Positions 36,718 to 47,895 of a stretch of DNA of 64,000 nucleotides are shown here, in pieces. This DNA comes from Sinorhizobium fredii NGR234 (GTDB lineage Bacteria > Pseudomonadota > Alphaproteobacteria > Rhizobiales > Rhizobiaceae). The stretch is taken from assembly GCF_000018545.1 (NCBI RefSeq), contig NC_012586.1:248001-312000 (forward strand). The letters are read 5' to 3'. A model generated the notes under the pieces. The model was given only the letters and a program-made list of their open reading frames with translations, was not told where the DNA came from and made no database searches. The position numbers were made by a program, and so were the translations under genes. Within the stretch, counting starts at the first letter, position 1. The number at the start of each line of letters is the position of its first letter.

Positions 36718-38135
36718 TTGCGCCCTCCTCCAGTCCTGTCGTTCATGACCTGTGCGAACGGCCGTGAAATTTCGCTCCTGCCGCCGCGGCGGCTTTCGCC
36801 GTTTCGGCCGAGCAGGCTCTTGACGGCCGGCGATGCGGTGACTTCACCGCGCTGCGCCAGAGCCTCGTGGTTCGCCTCGATGTCCTCGAGCTTGTAGAGA
36901 TAATTGACCATCAGGCCGTGCCCCTGCTGCATGGCCTTGGCCGAGCGGTCGCCGAGGAAGTTCAGCCTGTCCAGGCGGGCGCCGTTGCCGAGATGGAAGC
37001 GGGCGACCGGATCGACCGGCCGACCTTCCGGCGTGCGCTCGATCAGGAAATAATGGGCCGCGAGCGGCAGCAGCACGCGTTCGATCTCGTTTGCCGCGTT
37101 CGCGTCGTCGACCCATGCCGGATCGTCGAGCAGGCCCAGAACCTTGCGATCTTCCTCGGTCAGCAGCGGCTCGGCTTCCGATGTGCGCGCCCTGGCAAGC
37201 CAACGGGCAAAGCCCGGCACCGGCGAAAGCGTGACGAAGTTCCTGAGGCCGGGCAGGTCCCTGCGCAGGTCCTCGACGACCTGCTTGATGAGGAAATTGC
37301 CGAACGAGATGCCGCGCAGGCCCTCCTGACAATTGGAGATCGAATAGAAGACGGCGGTCGTCGCCTGATCGGGATCGATCTGTTCCCGACCCTCGTCGAG
37401 CACGTCCCTGATGGCGCCCGGGACGGATCGGGCAAGCGCCACTTCGACGAAGACGAGCGGCTCGTCGGTGAGCCGCGGGTGAAAGAAGGCGAAGCAGCGC
37501 CGGTCGGCCGGCGCCAGGCGTCGACGCAGTTCCTCCCAGCCGGCGATTTCGTGCACGGCCTCGTATTTGATGATCTTCTCCAGGATGTGCGCCGGGGTCG
37601 ACCAGTCGATGGGGCGGAGTGTCAGGAAGCCGCGATTGAACCAGGAACTGAACAAATGGGCGAAGTCGCTGTCGACGGCGCGAAATTCGTCCGATCGGTC
37701 CTTGGAGGCGAGAAGCTGCTGGCGTATCCGGACCAGCTTGGCCGTACCGCCTGGCGCATGATTCAACCGGCGCAGCAGTTCCTGACGACGTGGCTCCGCC
37801 GCCCCGTGGAGAGCGATGATTGCCGATGGGCTCTTTTCGGTGCGGTACCGGTCGACCGCCTTGTCGAGCTTTACCGTATCGGCGCCGAATTTTTCAGAGA
37901 GCACGTGCAGGAACGCTTCAACGCCGTCGCTGTCGAGCTTGCTCCAGCGCGCGAGGATCTCGGCTGCGATGGCCATGCCGGATGCTTCGCCGCGGCTCGA
38001 CAGCAGCATTTCGCAAAGGGTCTCGAGATTTGCTTCGGCTGCGACATCCGCGGCGCGCGAACCGGCAAACAGCAGCTTCCGACCGCGTTCGGTGATGCCT
38101 TGCAGCATATCGCTGAAAAAAGAGGTTCCGGGCAT
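36714..38135 (-). CDS. matA: Malonyl-CoA decarboxylase (MatA)
   Basis: This 473-residue enzyme converts malonyl-CoA to acetyl-CoA and CO2. The MCD domain segments include LRPIDWSTPAHILEKIIKYEAVHEI, CFAFFHPRLTDEPLVFVEVAL and the GNAT-like catalytic region with SPVPGFARWL and LAAHYFL. The start at 38135 was chosen because AGGAGGAG precedes it; an in-frame ATG at 38156 lacks a site. It is first in the matABC transcript and divergent from matR. Confidence 0.92.
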   Translation of the reverse strand: MPGTSFFSDMLQGITERGRKLLFAGSRAADVAAEANLETLCEMLLSSRGEASGMAIAAEILARWSKLDSDGVEAFLHVLSEKFGADTVKLDKAVDRYRTEKSPSAIIALHGAAEPRRQELLRRLNHAPGGTAKLVRIRQQLLASKDRSDEFRAVDSDFAHLFSSWFNRGFLTLRPIDWSTPAHILEKIIKYEAVHEIAGWEELRRRLAPADRRCFAFFHPRLTDEPLVFVEVALARSVPGAIRDVLDEGREQIDPDQATTAVFYSISNCQEGLRGISFGNFLIKQVVEDLRRDLPGLRNFVTLSPVPGFARWLARARTSEAEPLLTEEDRKVLGLLDDPAWVDDANAANEIERVLLPLAAHYFLIERTPEGRPVDPVARFHLGNGARLDRLNFLGDRSAKAMQQGHGLMVNYLYKLEDIEANHEALAQRGEVTASPAVKSLLGRNGESRRGGRSEISRPFAQVMNDRTGGGRK

Positions 38136-38259
38136 GCCATTCTCCTCCTGCTGCATGGGTGCGTCGTCAGTCTAATCTATCGGCGCGCGCCGGCGTTCTC
38201 ATTTTCAAGCTTGGCGGTATGGTATATAAACTGGCACACTACGTGTGCAACGTCAATGA

Positions 38260-38273
38260 TCGTGTATACAAGA
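38260..38273. promoter_or_regulatory. MatR operator (matO)
   Basis: On the minus strand this reads TCTTGTATACACGA, which to my recollection is the operator reported for MatR in Rhizobium leguminosarum bv. trifolii, centred near -66 of matABC. It lies 125 bases before matA and 32 before matR, so one site could serve both directions. Confidence 0.85.
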
Positions 38274-38304
38274 TTTGAGTTCCTGCATTACGAAGGTGGA
38301 GCGG

Positions 38305-38955
38305 ATGTCCGAGAATGTTGGCCGGTGGCTCCGGGACGAGATCGAAAACGCCATCCTTTCCAATGAGTTCGCTCCCGGCGAGCGGTTGGACGAGATGGTT
38401 CTGGCGAGCCGCTTCGGCGTATCGAGAACGCCGGTCCGCGAGGCGCTGATGCAGCTCAATGCGATCGGCCTCATCGAAATTCGGCCGCGCCGCGGCGCCG
38501 TGGTCATCGATCCGGGTCCGCACCGCATCTATGAAATGTTCGAGGTCATGGCCGAGCTCGAGGGCCTCGCCGGCTCGCTTGCCGCCCGCCGTCTCGACGA
38601 GCGGTCGCGTCAGGCGATCACGGCGGCGCACGAGCGCTGCGAGCACTCCGCCGAGGCCGGCGACAGCGACGCCTATTATTACGACAACGAGGAGTTCCAT
38701 AGGGCGATCTATGCGGCGAGCCGCAGCGACTTCCTCGAGGAGCAATGCACGCAACTGCATCGGCGGCTGCGCCCCTATCGTCGGCTGCAGCTAAGGGTGC
38801 GCAATCGTCTTACCACGTCCTTCTCGGAACATTGCGGCATCGTCGACGCGATCTTCGCCGGCGACGGGGACGAGGCCCGCCGGCTCTTGCGCAGCCATGT
38901 CGGCATCCAGGGCGAAAGGTTCAGCGATCTCGTCGCCAGCATGGCGGCCAGATAG
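38305..38955 (+). CDS. matR: GntR-family (FCD) regulator of malonate catabolism
   Basis: This 216-residue protein has an N-terminal winged helix (AILSNEFAPGERLDEMVLASRFGVSRTPVREAL, about 13-45) and a C-terminal FCD effector domain (YYYDNEEFHRAIYAAS, FSEHCGIVDAIFAGD). It is divergent from matA with the MatR operator between them. The start at 38305 follows GGTGGAG. MatR is described as controlling matABC in response to malonate. Confidence 0.88.
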   Translation: MSENVGRWLRDEIENAILSNEFAPGERLDEMVLASRFGVSRTPVREALMQLNAIGLIEIRPRRGAVVIDPGPHRIYEMFEVMAELEGLAGSLAARRLDERSRQAITAAHERCEHSAEAGDSDAYYYDNEEFHRAIYAASRSDFLEEQCTQLHRRLRPYRRLQLRVRNRLTTSFSEHCGIVDAIFAGDGDEARRLLRSHVGIQGERFSDLVASMAAR

Positions 38956-39067
38956 ACGCATCGCGTCCGGGCTGGCATCGTGCTCCTCTTGACCGCGCCG
39001 GTGACGCAATCTGGAAAATCTGTGAGAGACGTGCTACATATCTGACTATCTGACTAGGTGAGCGACG

Positions 39068-39370
39068 ATGGGCAAGAACGCGGACCTGACGAAGTTGAAA
39101 AAAGCGCGCCGACAAAACGCGGCCGGATGGTGGAAGCTCGAAGACGCCAAGGCGCGCTTCAGCGAGGTGGTGCGGCACGCGCGCGAGGACGGGCCGCAGC
39201 GCGTGACAGTGCGGGGCAGGGATGCGGTTGTTATTATGAGCGCCGAGGAGTTCGACCGCCTCGTACCCGAGAAGCCGCGAGCACCGTTCATCGAATTCAT
39301 GGAAAGTCTGCATCTTGCCGAGCTAGATCTTGAACGCGAGATGGATCGCGGCCGGGATATCGAGCTTTGA
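39068..39370 (+). CDS. Phd/YefM-type antitoxin
   Basis: This 100-residue antitoxin shows WWKLEDAKARFSEVVRHAREDGPQRVTVRGRDAVVIMSAEEFDRL, the Phd/YefM fold. The C-terminal tail (ESLHLAELDLEREMDRG) is the expected toxin neutralisation segment. It is coupled to the following PIN toxin. Directly upstream is a direct repeat CTGACTAT-CTGACTA (about 39042-39056), a possible operator. Confidence 0.87.
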   Translation: MGKNADLTKLKKARRQNAAGWWKLEDAKARFSEVVRHAREDGPQRVTVRGRDAVVIMSAEEFDRLVPEKPRAPFIEFMESLHLAELDLEREMDRGRDIEL

Positions 39371-39831
39371 AGGGCTGGTTGCTCGACACCAACGTCGTGG
39401 CCGCACTGATCAATCCGAGGGGTGCGCCTTCGGTAAAGACGTGGGCAGCCGATCAGGATGAGGAAGCCATCTACATCAGCATCCTGACACTGGCCGAGTA
39501 CGACAAGGGCATTCACAACCTTCCGGAGGACCATACCGACCGGCCGCGCTACATGGCGGCGCGCGACGCGCTGGCCGAGCGTTTTGGCCGGCGGGTCCTC
39601 TCGCTTGACGACGTCGTCGTGCGGCGATGGGGACGAATTTCAGGGGAAGTGAAACGCGACAGCGGTCACGCCCCGCCTGTGATCGACACGATGCTCGCAG
39701 CGACGGCGATCGAACATGATCTCTATCTTGTCACACGCAATGTGAAGGACGCTCGGCCATCCGGCGCAACAATCTTCGATCCGTGGAATGACGATGCGGA
39801 GAAATTCCCGCTGAGCCCTCGCGGCCGCTGA
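39367..39831 (+). CDS. PIN-domain ribonuclease toxin (VapC type) with TTG start
   Basis: This 154-residue PIN protein begins (M)KGWLLDTNVVAALINP with the first catalytic Asp. Later acidic residues lie in LAEYDKG and VIDTMLAATA, and VTRNVKDARPSGATIFDPW is typical. The start codon is TTG at 39367, overlapping the antitoxin stop, which may keep toxin synthesis low relative to antitoxin. The frame is intact. Confidence 0.87.
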   Translation: MKGWLLDTNVVAALINPRGAPSVKTWAADQDEEAIYISILTLAEYDKGIHNLPEDHTDRPRYMAARDALAERFGRRVLSLDDVVVRRWGRISGEVKRDSGHAPPVIDTMLAATAIEHDLYLVTRNVKDARPSGATIFDPWNDDAEKFPLSPRGR

Positions 39832-39847
39832 GCGTCAGCGACAGAAA

Positions 39848-39881
39848 CAAGGGCCGGCCTCACTGGAGACCGGCCCTTTGA
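39848..39881. terminator. Bidirectional terminator-like hairpin after the toxin gene
   Basis: CAAGGGCCGG and CCGGCCCTTTG flank CCTCACTGGAGA, with extra pairing of CTC/GAG inside. Weak A- and T-rich edges allow it to serve the toxin gene from the left and possibly thiE from the right. The following 140 bases before thiE show no gene. Confidence 0.6.
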
Positions 39882-40021
39882 GGTTGGGGGGCGAGGCCGA
39901 AATCGCCCGTTGCGGTTAGCCGAGAGCCGCCATCGGGAATTCGGCCGCCTTCCGGTCGACGGACCGGGTCGACGTGGCGCTTGAACGGCTTCGAAGTTGC
40001 GCCGAAGGCGACATGCATTAG

Positions 40022-40627
40022 CTAACGCCACGCTTCGGTCTTCCGAATCCATTCCCTGGTCCTCGCTTCGGGGTCGGCGTTGAGCGTGATGTCGGTGACG
40101 ACGGCAGCGCTGTCGGCGCCGTGGGCGAAGACGCCGTCGATCCTCTCCGGATTGAGCCCGCCGATGGCGACGAGCGGCAGCGGGTGCACGCGCTCCCGCC
40201 AGGCGGAAAGCCGCGCCAAGCCCTGCGGCGCCCATTTCATTTTTTTCAGGATCGTCGGATAGATCGGCCCCAGCGCCACATAGTCCGGCGCGGCGGCAAG
40301 CGCCGCTTCGAGTTCCGCCTCGTCATGGGTGCTGAGTCCGAGCTTCAGCCCGGCGGCACGGATGGCGCCGAGATCGGCCTCGGCAAGATCCTCTTGGCCC
40401 AGATGGACGAAGTCGCAGCCCTCCTCGATCGCCAGACGCCAAAAGTCGTTGACGATCAGTTGGCAGCGATGGGCCGTGCAGATCGATTTGGCAATGCGGA
40501 TCTGGTTTCGGATATCCTCGTCGCTTCGTTCCTTGATCCGGAGCTGCACCAGCTTGACGCCGAGCGGCACCAGGCGTTCGATCCATCGGGCGCTGTCGAC
40601 GATGAGGTAGAACGGGTCGAGCGTCAC
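40022..40627 (-). CDS. thiE: Thiamine phosphate synthase
   Basis: This 201-residue TIM-barrel enzyme joins HMP pyrophosphate and thiazole phosphate to give thiamine monophosphate. It shows [32 protein letters not shown], and LGPIYPT before a GI-phosphate-binding region ([10 protein letters not shown]). Its start overlaps thiG by four bases and it is last in the thiCOSGE transcript. Confidence 0.9.
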   Translation of the reverse strand: MTLDPFYLIVDSARWIERLVPLGVKLVQLRIKERSDEDIRNQIRIAKSICTAHRCQLIVNDFWRLAIEEGCDFVHLGQEDLAEADLGAIRAAGLKLGLSTHDEAELEAALAAAPDYVALGPIYPTILKKMKWAPQGLARLSAWRERVHPLPLVAIGGLNPERIDGVFAHGADSAAVVTDITLNADPEARTREWIRKTEAWR

Positions 40628-41397
40628 GAGAAGACCGCCTTTCCAATGACCGGAGTGGAGGGGACGGCCATGTCGCGCGGTTCCAGCATGCCGGCCCCAT
40701 GGGCCATGTGTCCGGCCTCGATCGCGGCTGCAAAGGCTTCGGCCATGGCGGCCGGATCGTCGGCGCCGGCCACCGCGGTGTTGAGGAGCACGGCGTCATA
40801 GCCGAGCTCCATGACCGTTGCCGCATGCGAGGGGCGGCCGATGCCGGCGTCGACGATCAGCGGCACGTCGGGAAATTCGGCGCGCATGGCGCGTAGCGCG
40901 GCCAGGTTCTGCGGACCCATGGCGCTGCCGATCGGCGCGCACCAGGGCATCAGCACCTGGCATCCGGCTGCGAGCAGCCGCTCCGCGACGACCAGGTCAT
41001 CGGTCGTGTAGGGGAATACCTCGAAGCCTTCGCCGGTGAGGATACGGGCGGCTTCGACCAGGCCGAAGACGTCCGGCTGCAGCGTGTCGTGATGGCCGAT
41101 CACTTCCAGCTTGATCCAGTCGGTCGCAAACACCTCGCGCGCCATCTTGGCCGTCAGCACTGCTTCGGAGACGGAGTGGCAACCGGCGGTGTTCGGCAGG
41201 ACGCGCACGCCGAGCTCGCGGATCAGCTCGAAGAAGGCGCCGCCCTGACGGCCGCCGGCCGTCTCGCGGCGCAGCGACACCGTGACGATATCGGTGCGGG
41301 AGCGCCGCACCGCTTCAGCCAATATGGCGGGCGACGGATAGCGGGCCGTGCCGAGCAGCAGCCGCGAGCGCATGTCGGTTCCATAGAATTGCGGCAT
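40624..41397 (-). CDS. thiG: Thiazole synthase
   Basis: This 257-residue protein has the ThiG barrel with the Schiff-base lysine in [18 protein letters not shown] near the N-terminus, [17 protein letters not shown] and [12 protein letters not shown] are diagnostic. ATG 41397 follows the thiS stop by two bases and gives the usual length; the upstream extension in this frame shadows thiS. It condenses DXP, dehydroglycine from ThiO and sulfur from ThiS thiocarboxylate. Confidence 0.93.
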   Translation of the reverse strand: MPQFYGTDMRSRLLLGTARYPSPAILAEAVRRSRTDIVTVSLRRETAGGRQGGAFFELIRELGVRVLPNTAGCHSVSEAVLTAKMAREVFATDWIKLEVIGHHDTLQPDVFGLVEAARILTGEGFEVFPYTTDDLVVAERLLAAGCQVLMPWCAPIGSAMGPQNLAALRAMRAEFPDVPLIVDAGIGRPSHAATVMELGYDAVLLNTAVAGADDPAAMAEAFAAAIEAGHMAHGAGMLEPRDMAVPSTPVIGKAVFS

Positions 41398-41399
41398 GG

Positions 41400-41597
41400 T
41401 CAGCCTCCCTGCATCGGCGACAGGATTTCGATCCGGTCGCTCTCGCTTAATCTGTGGCGCGCGCGATCGGCGCCGTGCACCAGTTCGCCGTTGACGGCCG
41501 TTGCCAGCCATTCGCCCTCGTATTCGAGGAGTAAGAGCAGGTCGGCCACAGTGGTCGCGGGGAGTTCGTGCTCCTCGCCGTTGATGGTGAACTTCAT
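41400..41597 (-). CDS. thiS: Sulfur carrier protein ThiS (also in frame with thiO)
   Basis: This 65-residue ubiquitin-like protein has [21 protein letters not shown] at the start and the essential C-terminal Gly-Gly (SPMQGG). The start at 41597 is supported by AAAGGAA at about eight bases. The same frame is open upstream into thiO without a stop, so the protein may also be made as the C-terminal domain of a ThiO fusion. The free Gly-Gly end would be preserved in either form. Confidence 0.9.
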   Translation of the reverse strand: MKFTINGEEHELPATTVADLLLLLEYEGEWLATAVNGELVHGADRARHRLSESDRIEILSPMQGG

Positions 41598-42776
41598 CGG
41601 GCATTTCCTTTCTGAGAAACCTTTCCTCATCCCGCGCCAGACTCTCCTGATTTCACCCCTCCCCAACCCCTCCCCACAAGGGGGAGGGGCTTCCTCGGCC
41701 GCGTTGCCTCCGCCTCGGTCACGTCCTTTGCATCTGGCGCGATGGTCGAAAATGGCGGGCGATCGCAGCGGCTGCTTAGCCCCTCCCCCTTGTGGGGGGG
41801 GGTTGGGGAGGGGTCTGCCGCAAGGTTGGCCAAGGGCGAGCGCCGCCACCTCCTCGGCCAGGGCTGGCGACAGGAGAAAACCGTGGCGGTAGAGGCCATT
41901 GACGGTGATGGTGCTTTCGTGTCGCGACACTCGCGGCAAGTTGTCGGCATATGCCGGGCGCACCCCCGTGCCGGTTTCGACAAGCCGTGCCTCGGCAAAG
42001 GCCGGATGCAGCGTATAGGCGCCGTTCAGGATCTCCATCAGCGAGCGCGCCGTCATCGGGCCGGCGTCGTCGCTCTCGATCATCGTCGCCCCGCACATGA
42101 AGAGCCCGCCGGAGCGCGGCACGATATAAAGCGGGATGCGCGGATGCAGCAGACGCACCGGGCGGGACAGGGCGACCTCCTCCGTCTGGAGATAGAGCAT
42201 TTCGCCGCGAACGCCGCGCAGTCCCTCGATGTCGCCGATTTGGGCGGCGCCAGTGCAATCGATGGTCAGGTCGAAGCGGCCTTCGTCAATCGGCCCGCCG
42301 CTGAAAACCACGCCTTGCGCCTCGAGCCCCTGCCGGAGCGTCGAAAGCGCCAGGCGCGGGTCGAGATGCGCCTCCTCGGCAAAGAACAGCGCCTGACGGA
42401 ACCGCCCGGCCAGCGCCGGTTCCAGCGCGCCGATCTCTTCCGCGCCGATCCAGCGGAAGCCGGAGGTGCGCGAGGCGAAGCGCTTGAGTTCGGCCGCATC
42501 GCGCGGCGGGGCGACGACCAGCGTGCCGTTGCGATGCACCGAACCGGCGGGAAGCACTGCCTCCCACCAGTCGGCAGCGCCGATGCCACGGGTAAGAACC
42601 GCCTCCTCGGCGCTTTCCCGCTCGCACCAGGGGGCGAGCATGCCGCCGGCATACCAGGACGCGGCGCTCGCGAAGCCGGGAGAAGGGTCGGACACCATGA
42701 CCTCCGCGCCGCGCGCGACGAGTTCATGGGCAGAAGTGAGGCCGGCGACGCCGGCCCCCTTGATCAGCACACGCAT
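41400..42776 (-). CDS. thiO: Glycine oxidase ThiO, reading in frame through a repeat into ThiS
   Basis: The frame is 458 codons. Residues 1-320 are a complete FAD-dependent Thi[27 protein letters not shown] for FAD binding, [27 protein letters not shown] and [18 protein letters not shown] near the end. ThiO oxidises glycine to dehydroglycine for thiazole synthesis. Residues about 321-393 are low-complexity sequence encoded by the palindromic element at 41654-41813 ([15 protein letters not shown]). Residues 394-458 are ThiS. A separate ThiO would stop near 41815, but no stop exists there. It starts one base after the thiC stop. Whether the fusion is made, or ThiS comes only from its own start, cannot be read from the DNA. 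Confidence 0.87.
   Translation of the reverse strand: MRVLIKGAGVAGLTSAHELVARGAEVMVSDPSPGFASAASWYAGGMLAPWCERESAEEAVLTRGIGAADWWEAVLPAGSVHRNGTLVVAPPRDAAELKRFASRTSGFRWIGAEEIGALEPALAGRFRQALFFAEEAHLDPRLALSTLRQGLEAQGVVFSGGPIDEGRFDLTIDCTGAAQIGDIEGLRGVRGEMLYLQTEEVALSRPVRLLHPRIPLYIVPRSGGLFMCGATMIESDDAGPMTARSLMEILNGAYTLHPAFAEARLVETGTGVRPAYADNLPRVSRHESTITVNGLYRHGFLLSPALAEEVAALALGQPCGRPLPNPPPQGGGAKQPLRSPAIFDHRARCKGRDRGGGNAAEEAPPPCGEGLGRGEIRRVWRGMRKGFSERKCPMKFTINGEEHELPATTVADLLLLLEYEGEWLATAVNGELVHGADRARHRLSESDRIEILSPMQGG
41654..41813. repeat. 160-bp palindromic element inside the thiO-thiS frame
   Basis: The left arm CCCCTCCCCAACCCCTCCCC (from about 41656) with ACAAGGGGGAGGGG is inverted at 41779-41813 as CCCCTCCCCCTTGTGG with GGTTGGGGAGGGG. 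About 88 bases lie between. It resembles the other rhizobial palindromic repeats in the window but is a different sequence type. It sits where the thiO stop codon would be and is open in the thiO/thiS frame. Confidence 0.75.
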
Positions 42777-42777
42777 G

Positions 42778-44709
<1,932 letters not shown>

Positions 44710-44721
44710 TCAAACGTCCGC

Positions 44722-44812
44722 ACCGTCCCTACGCCAGTATGAACTGGATCAGGTTCAACGGGTCACTGCGCGCTCTAGCAGTATCTCAGCCCCTTGCCGG
44801 GACCCCCCTGGT
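44722..44812 (-). promoter_or_regulatory. TPP riboswitch (THI element) controlling thiCOSGE
   Basis: On the minus strand the segment contains GGGGCTGAGAT followed by GACCCGTTGAACCTGATC and a closing ACTGGCGTAGGGA, the conserved core of the TPP aptamer. It lies in the thiC leader. By family knowledge, TPP binding reduces expression of the operon. The remaining upstream gap to 45041 shows no gene. Confidence 0.95.
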
Positions 44813-45041
44813 GAATGGACGCCAATAGTCACCGTTATCGCCGCAGCGTCAAGACTGTTTTTGTCGGTTGGCGGGGGAAACGGCGAAGCGTGGTGCTGGA
44901 TGCGGTGTGTTGGTAGTCCGGTTTGAGCCCTATGCGGTCATTCGCAGAGTTCGTCCCAGGTTCGGCGGCTCCAGAGTTTTGCCTCTGTTCGTTGTCGGTA
45001 CGACCCATGCTACTCTGATGGCAGCGTAGGAGGGTGAAGCA

Positions 45042-45230
45042 ATGGCCTACTCATATCGCTGCAAGGACTACCCTGGAATGGAAACCTGTCCGGCGTCGTT
45101 CACGGCCGAGACTGAAGCGGAGCTATGGAAGCACATCGAACTCCACGGAGAAACCGCTCATCAGGAGGAACCCAACAAGTGGTCCTCGGAAGATCGGCAA
45201 CAGATCAAAAACTTAGTTCACGAAACGTAG
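45042..45230 (+). CDS. DUF1059 domain small protein
   Basis: This 62-residue protein has the DUF1059 pattern: YRCKDYPGMETCPASFTAETEAELWKHIELHGETAH, with two Cys and two His that may bind a metal. AGGAGGG precedes the ATG by seven bases. It is probably cytosolic. The biochemical role of the family is unknown. A methyltransferase gene follows after 38 bases in the same direction. Confidence 0.85.
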   Translation: MAYSYRCKDYPGMETCPASFTAETEAELWKHIELHGETAHQEEPNKWSSEDRQQIKNLVHET

Positions 45231-45268
45231 GACCGACGCGCACCGTCGCGTCATAAGGAGCCGCGCGG

Positions 45269-45877
45269 ATGGGCATTTACAGCGATGTGATCCTGCCGAA
45301 GCTATGCGATCTTTCCATGCGCAACGAGCGCCTGCACCCCTATCGCGAGCGCGTGGTCGGTGCTGCAGAGGGCCGCGTTCTGGAGATAGGCAGCGGCTCG
45401 GGGCTGAACCTTCCCTTTTACCGTTCTGTCCGGGAAATACTCGCCCTGGAGCCTGACCCTGCCCTTCTCGCGATGGCCCGCCGCGTCCCGCATTCGGAGA
45501 TGCCGGTCAACTTCATTGAGGCGTCCGCTGAAGCCATTCCGCTTGAGGACAAGAGCATCGACACGGTCGTGACGACCTGGACCTTGTGCACGATCCCCAG
45601 GGCTGCGACGGCACTGGCGGAAATGCGCCGGGTGCTGCGGCCCCAGGGCAAGTTATTGTTCGTCGAGCACGGGCTCTCTCCTGACGGTGGAGTGCGCTGG
45701 TGGCAAAATAGGCTCACGCCGGTCTGGCGGCGCATCGGCGGCGGCTGTCACCTCAACCGACCGATCAGGTCGATGATAGAGGACGGTGGCTTTCGTATCG
45801 ATCGAATTGAGACGGGCTACATGCGAGGGCCGAAGCCAACGACGTTCATGTACGAAGGCGGCGCAACGCCCAATTAA
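45269..45877 (+). CDS. Class I SAM-dependent methyltransferase
   Basis: This 202-residue protein has the SAM-binding motif VLEIGSGSGLNLPFY at about 36-50. LALEPDPALLAMARR follows, then post motifs DTVVTTWTLCTIP and LLFVEHGLSPDGGVRWWQ, like UbiE/small-molecule methyltransferases. AAGGAG precedes the ATG at eight bases. The substrate is unknown. It converges on the MFS gene at 45951. Confidence 0.87.
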   Translation: MGIYSDVILPKLCDLSMRNERLHPYRERVVGAAEGRVLEIGSGSGLNLPFYRSVREILALEPDPALLAMARRVPHSEMPVNFIEASAEAIPLEDKSIDTVVTTWTLCTIPRAATALAEMRRVLRPQGKLLFVEHGLSPDGGVRWWQNRLTPVWRRIGGGCHLNRPIRSMIEDGGFRIDRIETGYMRGPKPTTFMYEGGATPN

Positions 45878-45950
45878 ACCCTGCTGGGAACCCGAGCCGA
45901 TGACCCCTCATTTGCGAGAGGTAATTTTCGCAAGGCGGACGGAGGCTGCG

Positions 45951-47146
45951 TCACGCTGCGTGGGCGGGCTCGAGACCTCGGCGCCGACGGTAGCCCAGCC
46001 ATGCCAAGGCAGCGGCAGCCACGGCCAGCCATGGCAGCAGCGCGAGGTTCAGCATCTGCCAGCCAAGCCGCTGCAGCAACGCCCCTGTTCCGAAAGAACA
46101 AGCGAGCCCGACCGCAAAGATCGTCATGTCGTTAATCGCCTGCGCGCGGCCCTTCTCTTCTTGCGTATAGGTGGTGGTCAGGAGCGCGGTGCCGCCGATG
46201 TACAGAAAGTTCCAGCCGACCCCGAGGAGCACCAGCGCCGCGGCGAAAGACCCGAAGCCAGTTCCGGTCAGGGTCATCAGCACGTGGCCCGAAAGGATCA
46301 GGACCCCGATGAACATGATCTGCAGGACGCCAAAGCGGGCGATCAGTGAACCCGTGAAGAAGGACGGCAGAAACATGCCGAGCACGTGAAGTTGAATGAC
46401 CGACGCAGCGGTCGAAAGATCATGGCGGTGGTGAACCATGGCGATCGGCGTCGCCGTCATCGCCAGAATCATGATGCCGTAGCCCGTTGCCGCGCCGAAC
46501 AGGGCCACGAGGTAGGCGGGTTGCGACACGATCGCTTTCCAATCGCGTCCTTCGACGATCGAATTCGCGGCCGTCGCAGCGGGTATCCTGAGGCCGAGCA
46601 GGATGCCAGCCGACAGCAGCGACACGAGCGAGAGCAGCAGGAACGACCCGAGATATTCCGGCCCGAGGAGCGGCCCGCCGAAGCGCCCGATCATCGGCCC
46701 CGCGAACGCAGCGACGATACCGCCCCCGAGAACGAGGGAAATTGCGCGTGGCCGGAACGCTTCGGTGGCCACTTCGCTCGCGGCGAAACGGTAGAACTGC
46801 GCGAAGGCCTGATAGACTCCGACGAGCATCGTCCCGAAGGACAGCAACAGGAGATCGGCTACCCATACGCCAAGGGCGGCCGTCGCGCCTCCAGCGACGC
46901 CAAGCAGCGCCCCGAGGACAAAACCGGGACGTCGTCCCACCCTGGACATCCACATCGACGCGGGCAAGGTGGCAATGGCCGTGCCTAGAAACATGGCGGC
47001 GATCGGCATGGTCGTTAGAGCGGGCGACGGCGCAATCTTGCTTCCTGCCAATCCGCCGACGGTCATGACCATGACGGATGCGGTCTGAACAGTGCCTGGG
47101 CGCTCGCGAGCAAGAAGACCTGACGATGCATGCCGCGACTGGTCAT
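45951..47146 (-). pseudogene. MFS transporter with an N-terminal frameshift
   Basis: The frame from about 47085 down to 45951 encodes an MFS protein of about 12 spans (VMTVGGLAGSKIAPSPALTTMPIAAMFLGTA, ASMWMSRVGRRPGFVLGALLG, GWNFLYIGGTALLTTTYTQEEKGRAQ). Its natural N-terminus, MTSRGMHRQVFLLASAQALF, is encoded in another frame from the ATG at 47146. It joins QTASVMVMT only if one base is added near 47087-47092 (GTTCAGACC instead of GTTCCAGACC). As sequenced, the first span is lost. This is a recent one-base deletion or a sequencing error. The gene is divergent from the ArsR-rhodanese gene and shares its operator. Confidence 0.75.
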
Positions 47147-47173
47147 CGCATCCACCTTTCGACTTTACAGAAC

Positions 47174-47203
47174 TAATCATTCAAGGTATAAATTGAATGA
47201 TTA
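47174..47203. promoter_or_regulatory. Operator for the ArsR-rhodanese regulator
   Basis: TAATCATTCAA (47174-47184) and TTGAATGATTA (47193-47203) are perfect 11-base inverted arms around eight bases containing TATAAA. The site lies in the divergent promoter region between the frameshifted MFS gene and the regulator. This is the size and type of site bound by ArsR-family repressors. Confidence 0.8.
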
Positions 47204-47224
47204 CTCTTTGTGGATTGCTTTGCG

Positions 47225-47893
47225 ATGTCAAGCCCCAAGGTCCAGATTTACGAGCAGCTCGCGGAACTGGCGAAGATGCTGGGCAGCGCCCATCGTCTCG
47301 AGTTGATCGAGTACGTCTCGCAAGGCGAGCGCTCCGTCGAACGGTTGGCCGAACTGACGGGGCTGACGGTCGCCAACACCTCGCAGCATCTGCAACTGCT
47401 GCGCCGGGGCGGCTATGTCCGCTCCCGGCGCGATGGCAAGCGCGTGCTGTATCGTCTCGGCGACGGACCGATCCTCGAACTGCTCGCGTCGCTGCACTGC
47501 TATGCCGAACGCAACAGCGCCGAGGTGCGCGAGATCGTCGGCGACTATTTCGGCAAGCTCGACCACCTCGAACCCGTGACCCGCGAGGAACTGCTCGGTC
47601 GTCTCGACGATGAAGATGTGACGCTTCTCGATGTCCGTCCGGAGGACGAATTCAACCTCGGCCACCTTCCCGGAGCGTTGAACGTTCCGCTTGGCGAACT
47701 CGAACGCCACCTGGCGGAGCTGCCGAGGGATCACGAGATCGTCGCCTACTGCCGAGGACCCTATTGCGTCCTGTCATTCGAGGCCGTCGCAGCGCTGCGC
47801 GCGAAAGGATATCACGTCCGTCGGCTAAAGGATGGCTTTCCGGAATGGAAGGCGGCGGGGTACGCGGTCGAGGTCGCCAGTTCCGGTATGTGA
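47225..47893 (+). CDS. ArsR-family regulator fused to a rhodanese domain
   Basis: This protein of about 222 residues has an ArsR winged helix at about 1-95 (LAKMLGSAHRLELIEYV, LAELTGLTVANTSQHLQLLRRGGYV). A rhodanese domain follows (VTLLDVRPEDEFNLGHLPGALNVPLGEL) with the active-site Cys in IVAYCRGPYCVLS. Rhodaneses carry sulfane sulfur on that Cys, so the fusion probably senses persulfide or another thiol-reactive signal. A GTG start at 47210 is also possible; 47225 begins the conserved part. The next MFS gene starts two bases after its stop. Confidence 0.9.
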   Translation: MSSPKVQIYEQLAELAKMLGSAHRLELIEYVSQGERSVERLAELTGLTVANTSQHLQLLRRGGYVRSRRDGKRVLYRLGDGPILELLASLHCYAERNSAEVREIVGDYFGKLDHLEPVTREELLGRLDDEDVTLLDVRPEDEFNLGHLPGALNVPLGELERHLAELPRDHEIVAYCRGPYCVLSFEAVAALRAKGYHVRRLKDGFPEWKAAGYAVEVASSGM

Positions 47894-47895
47894 CC

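Noticed and set aside
41656..41815. C-rich inverted repeats considered as a CRISPR array
   Set aside because: The repeats are inverted, not direct, with only two arms and no regular spacers or cas genes.
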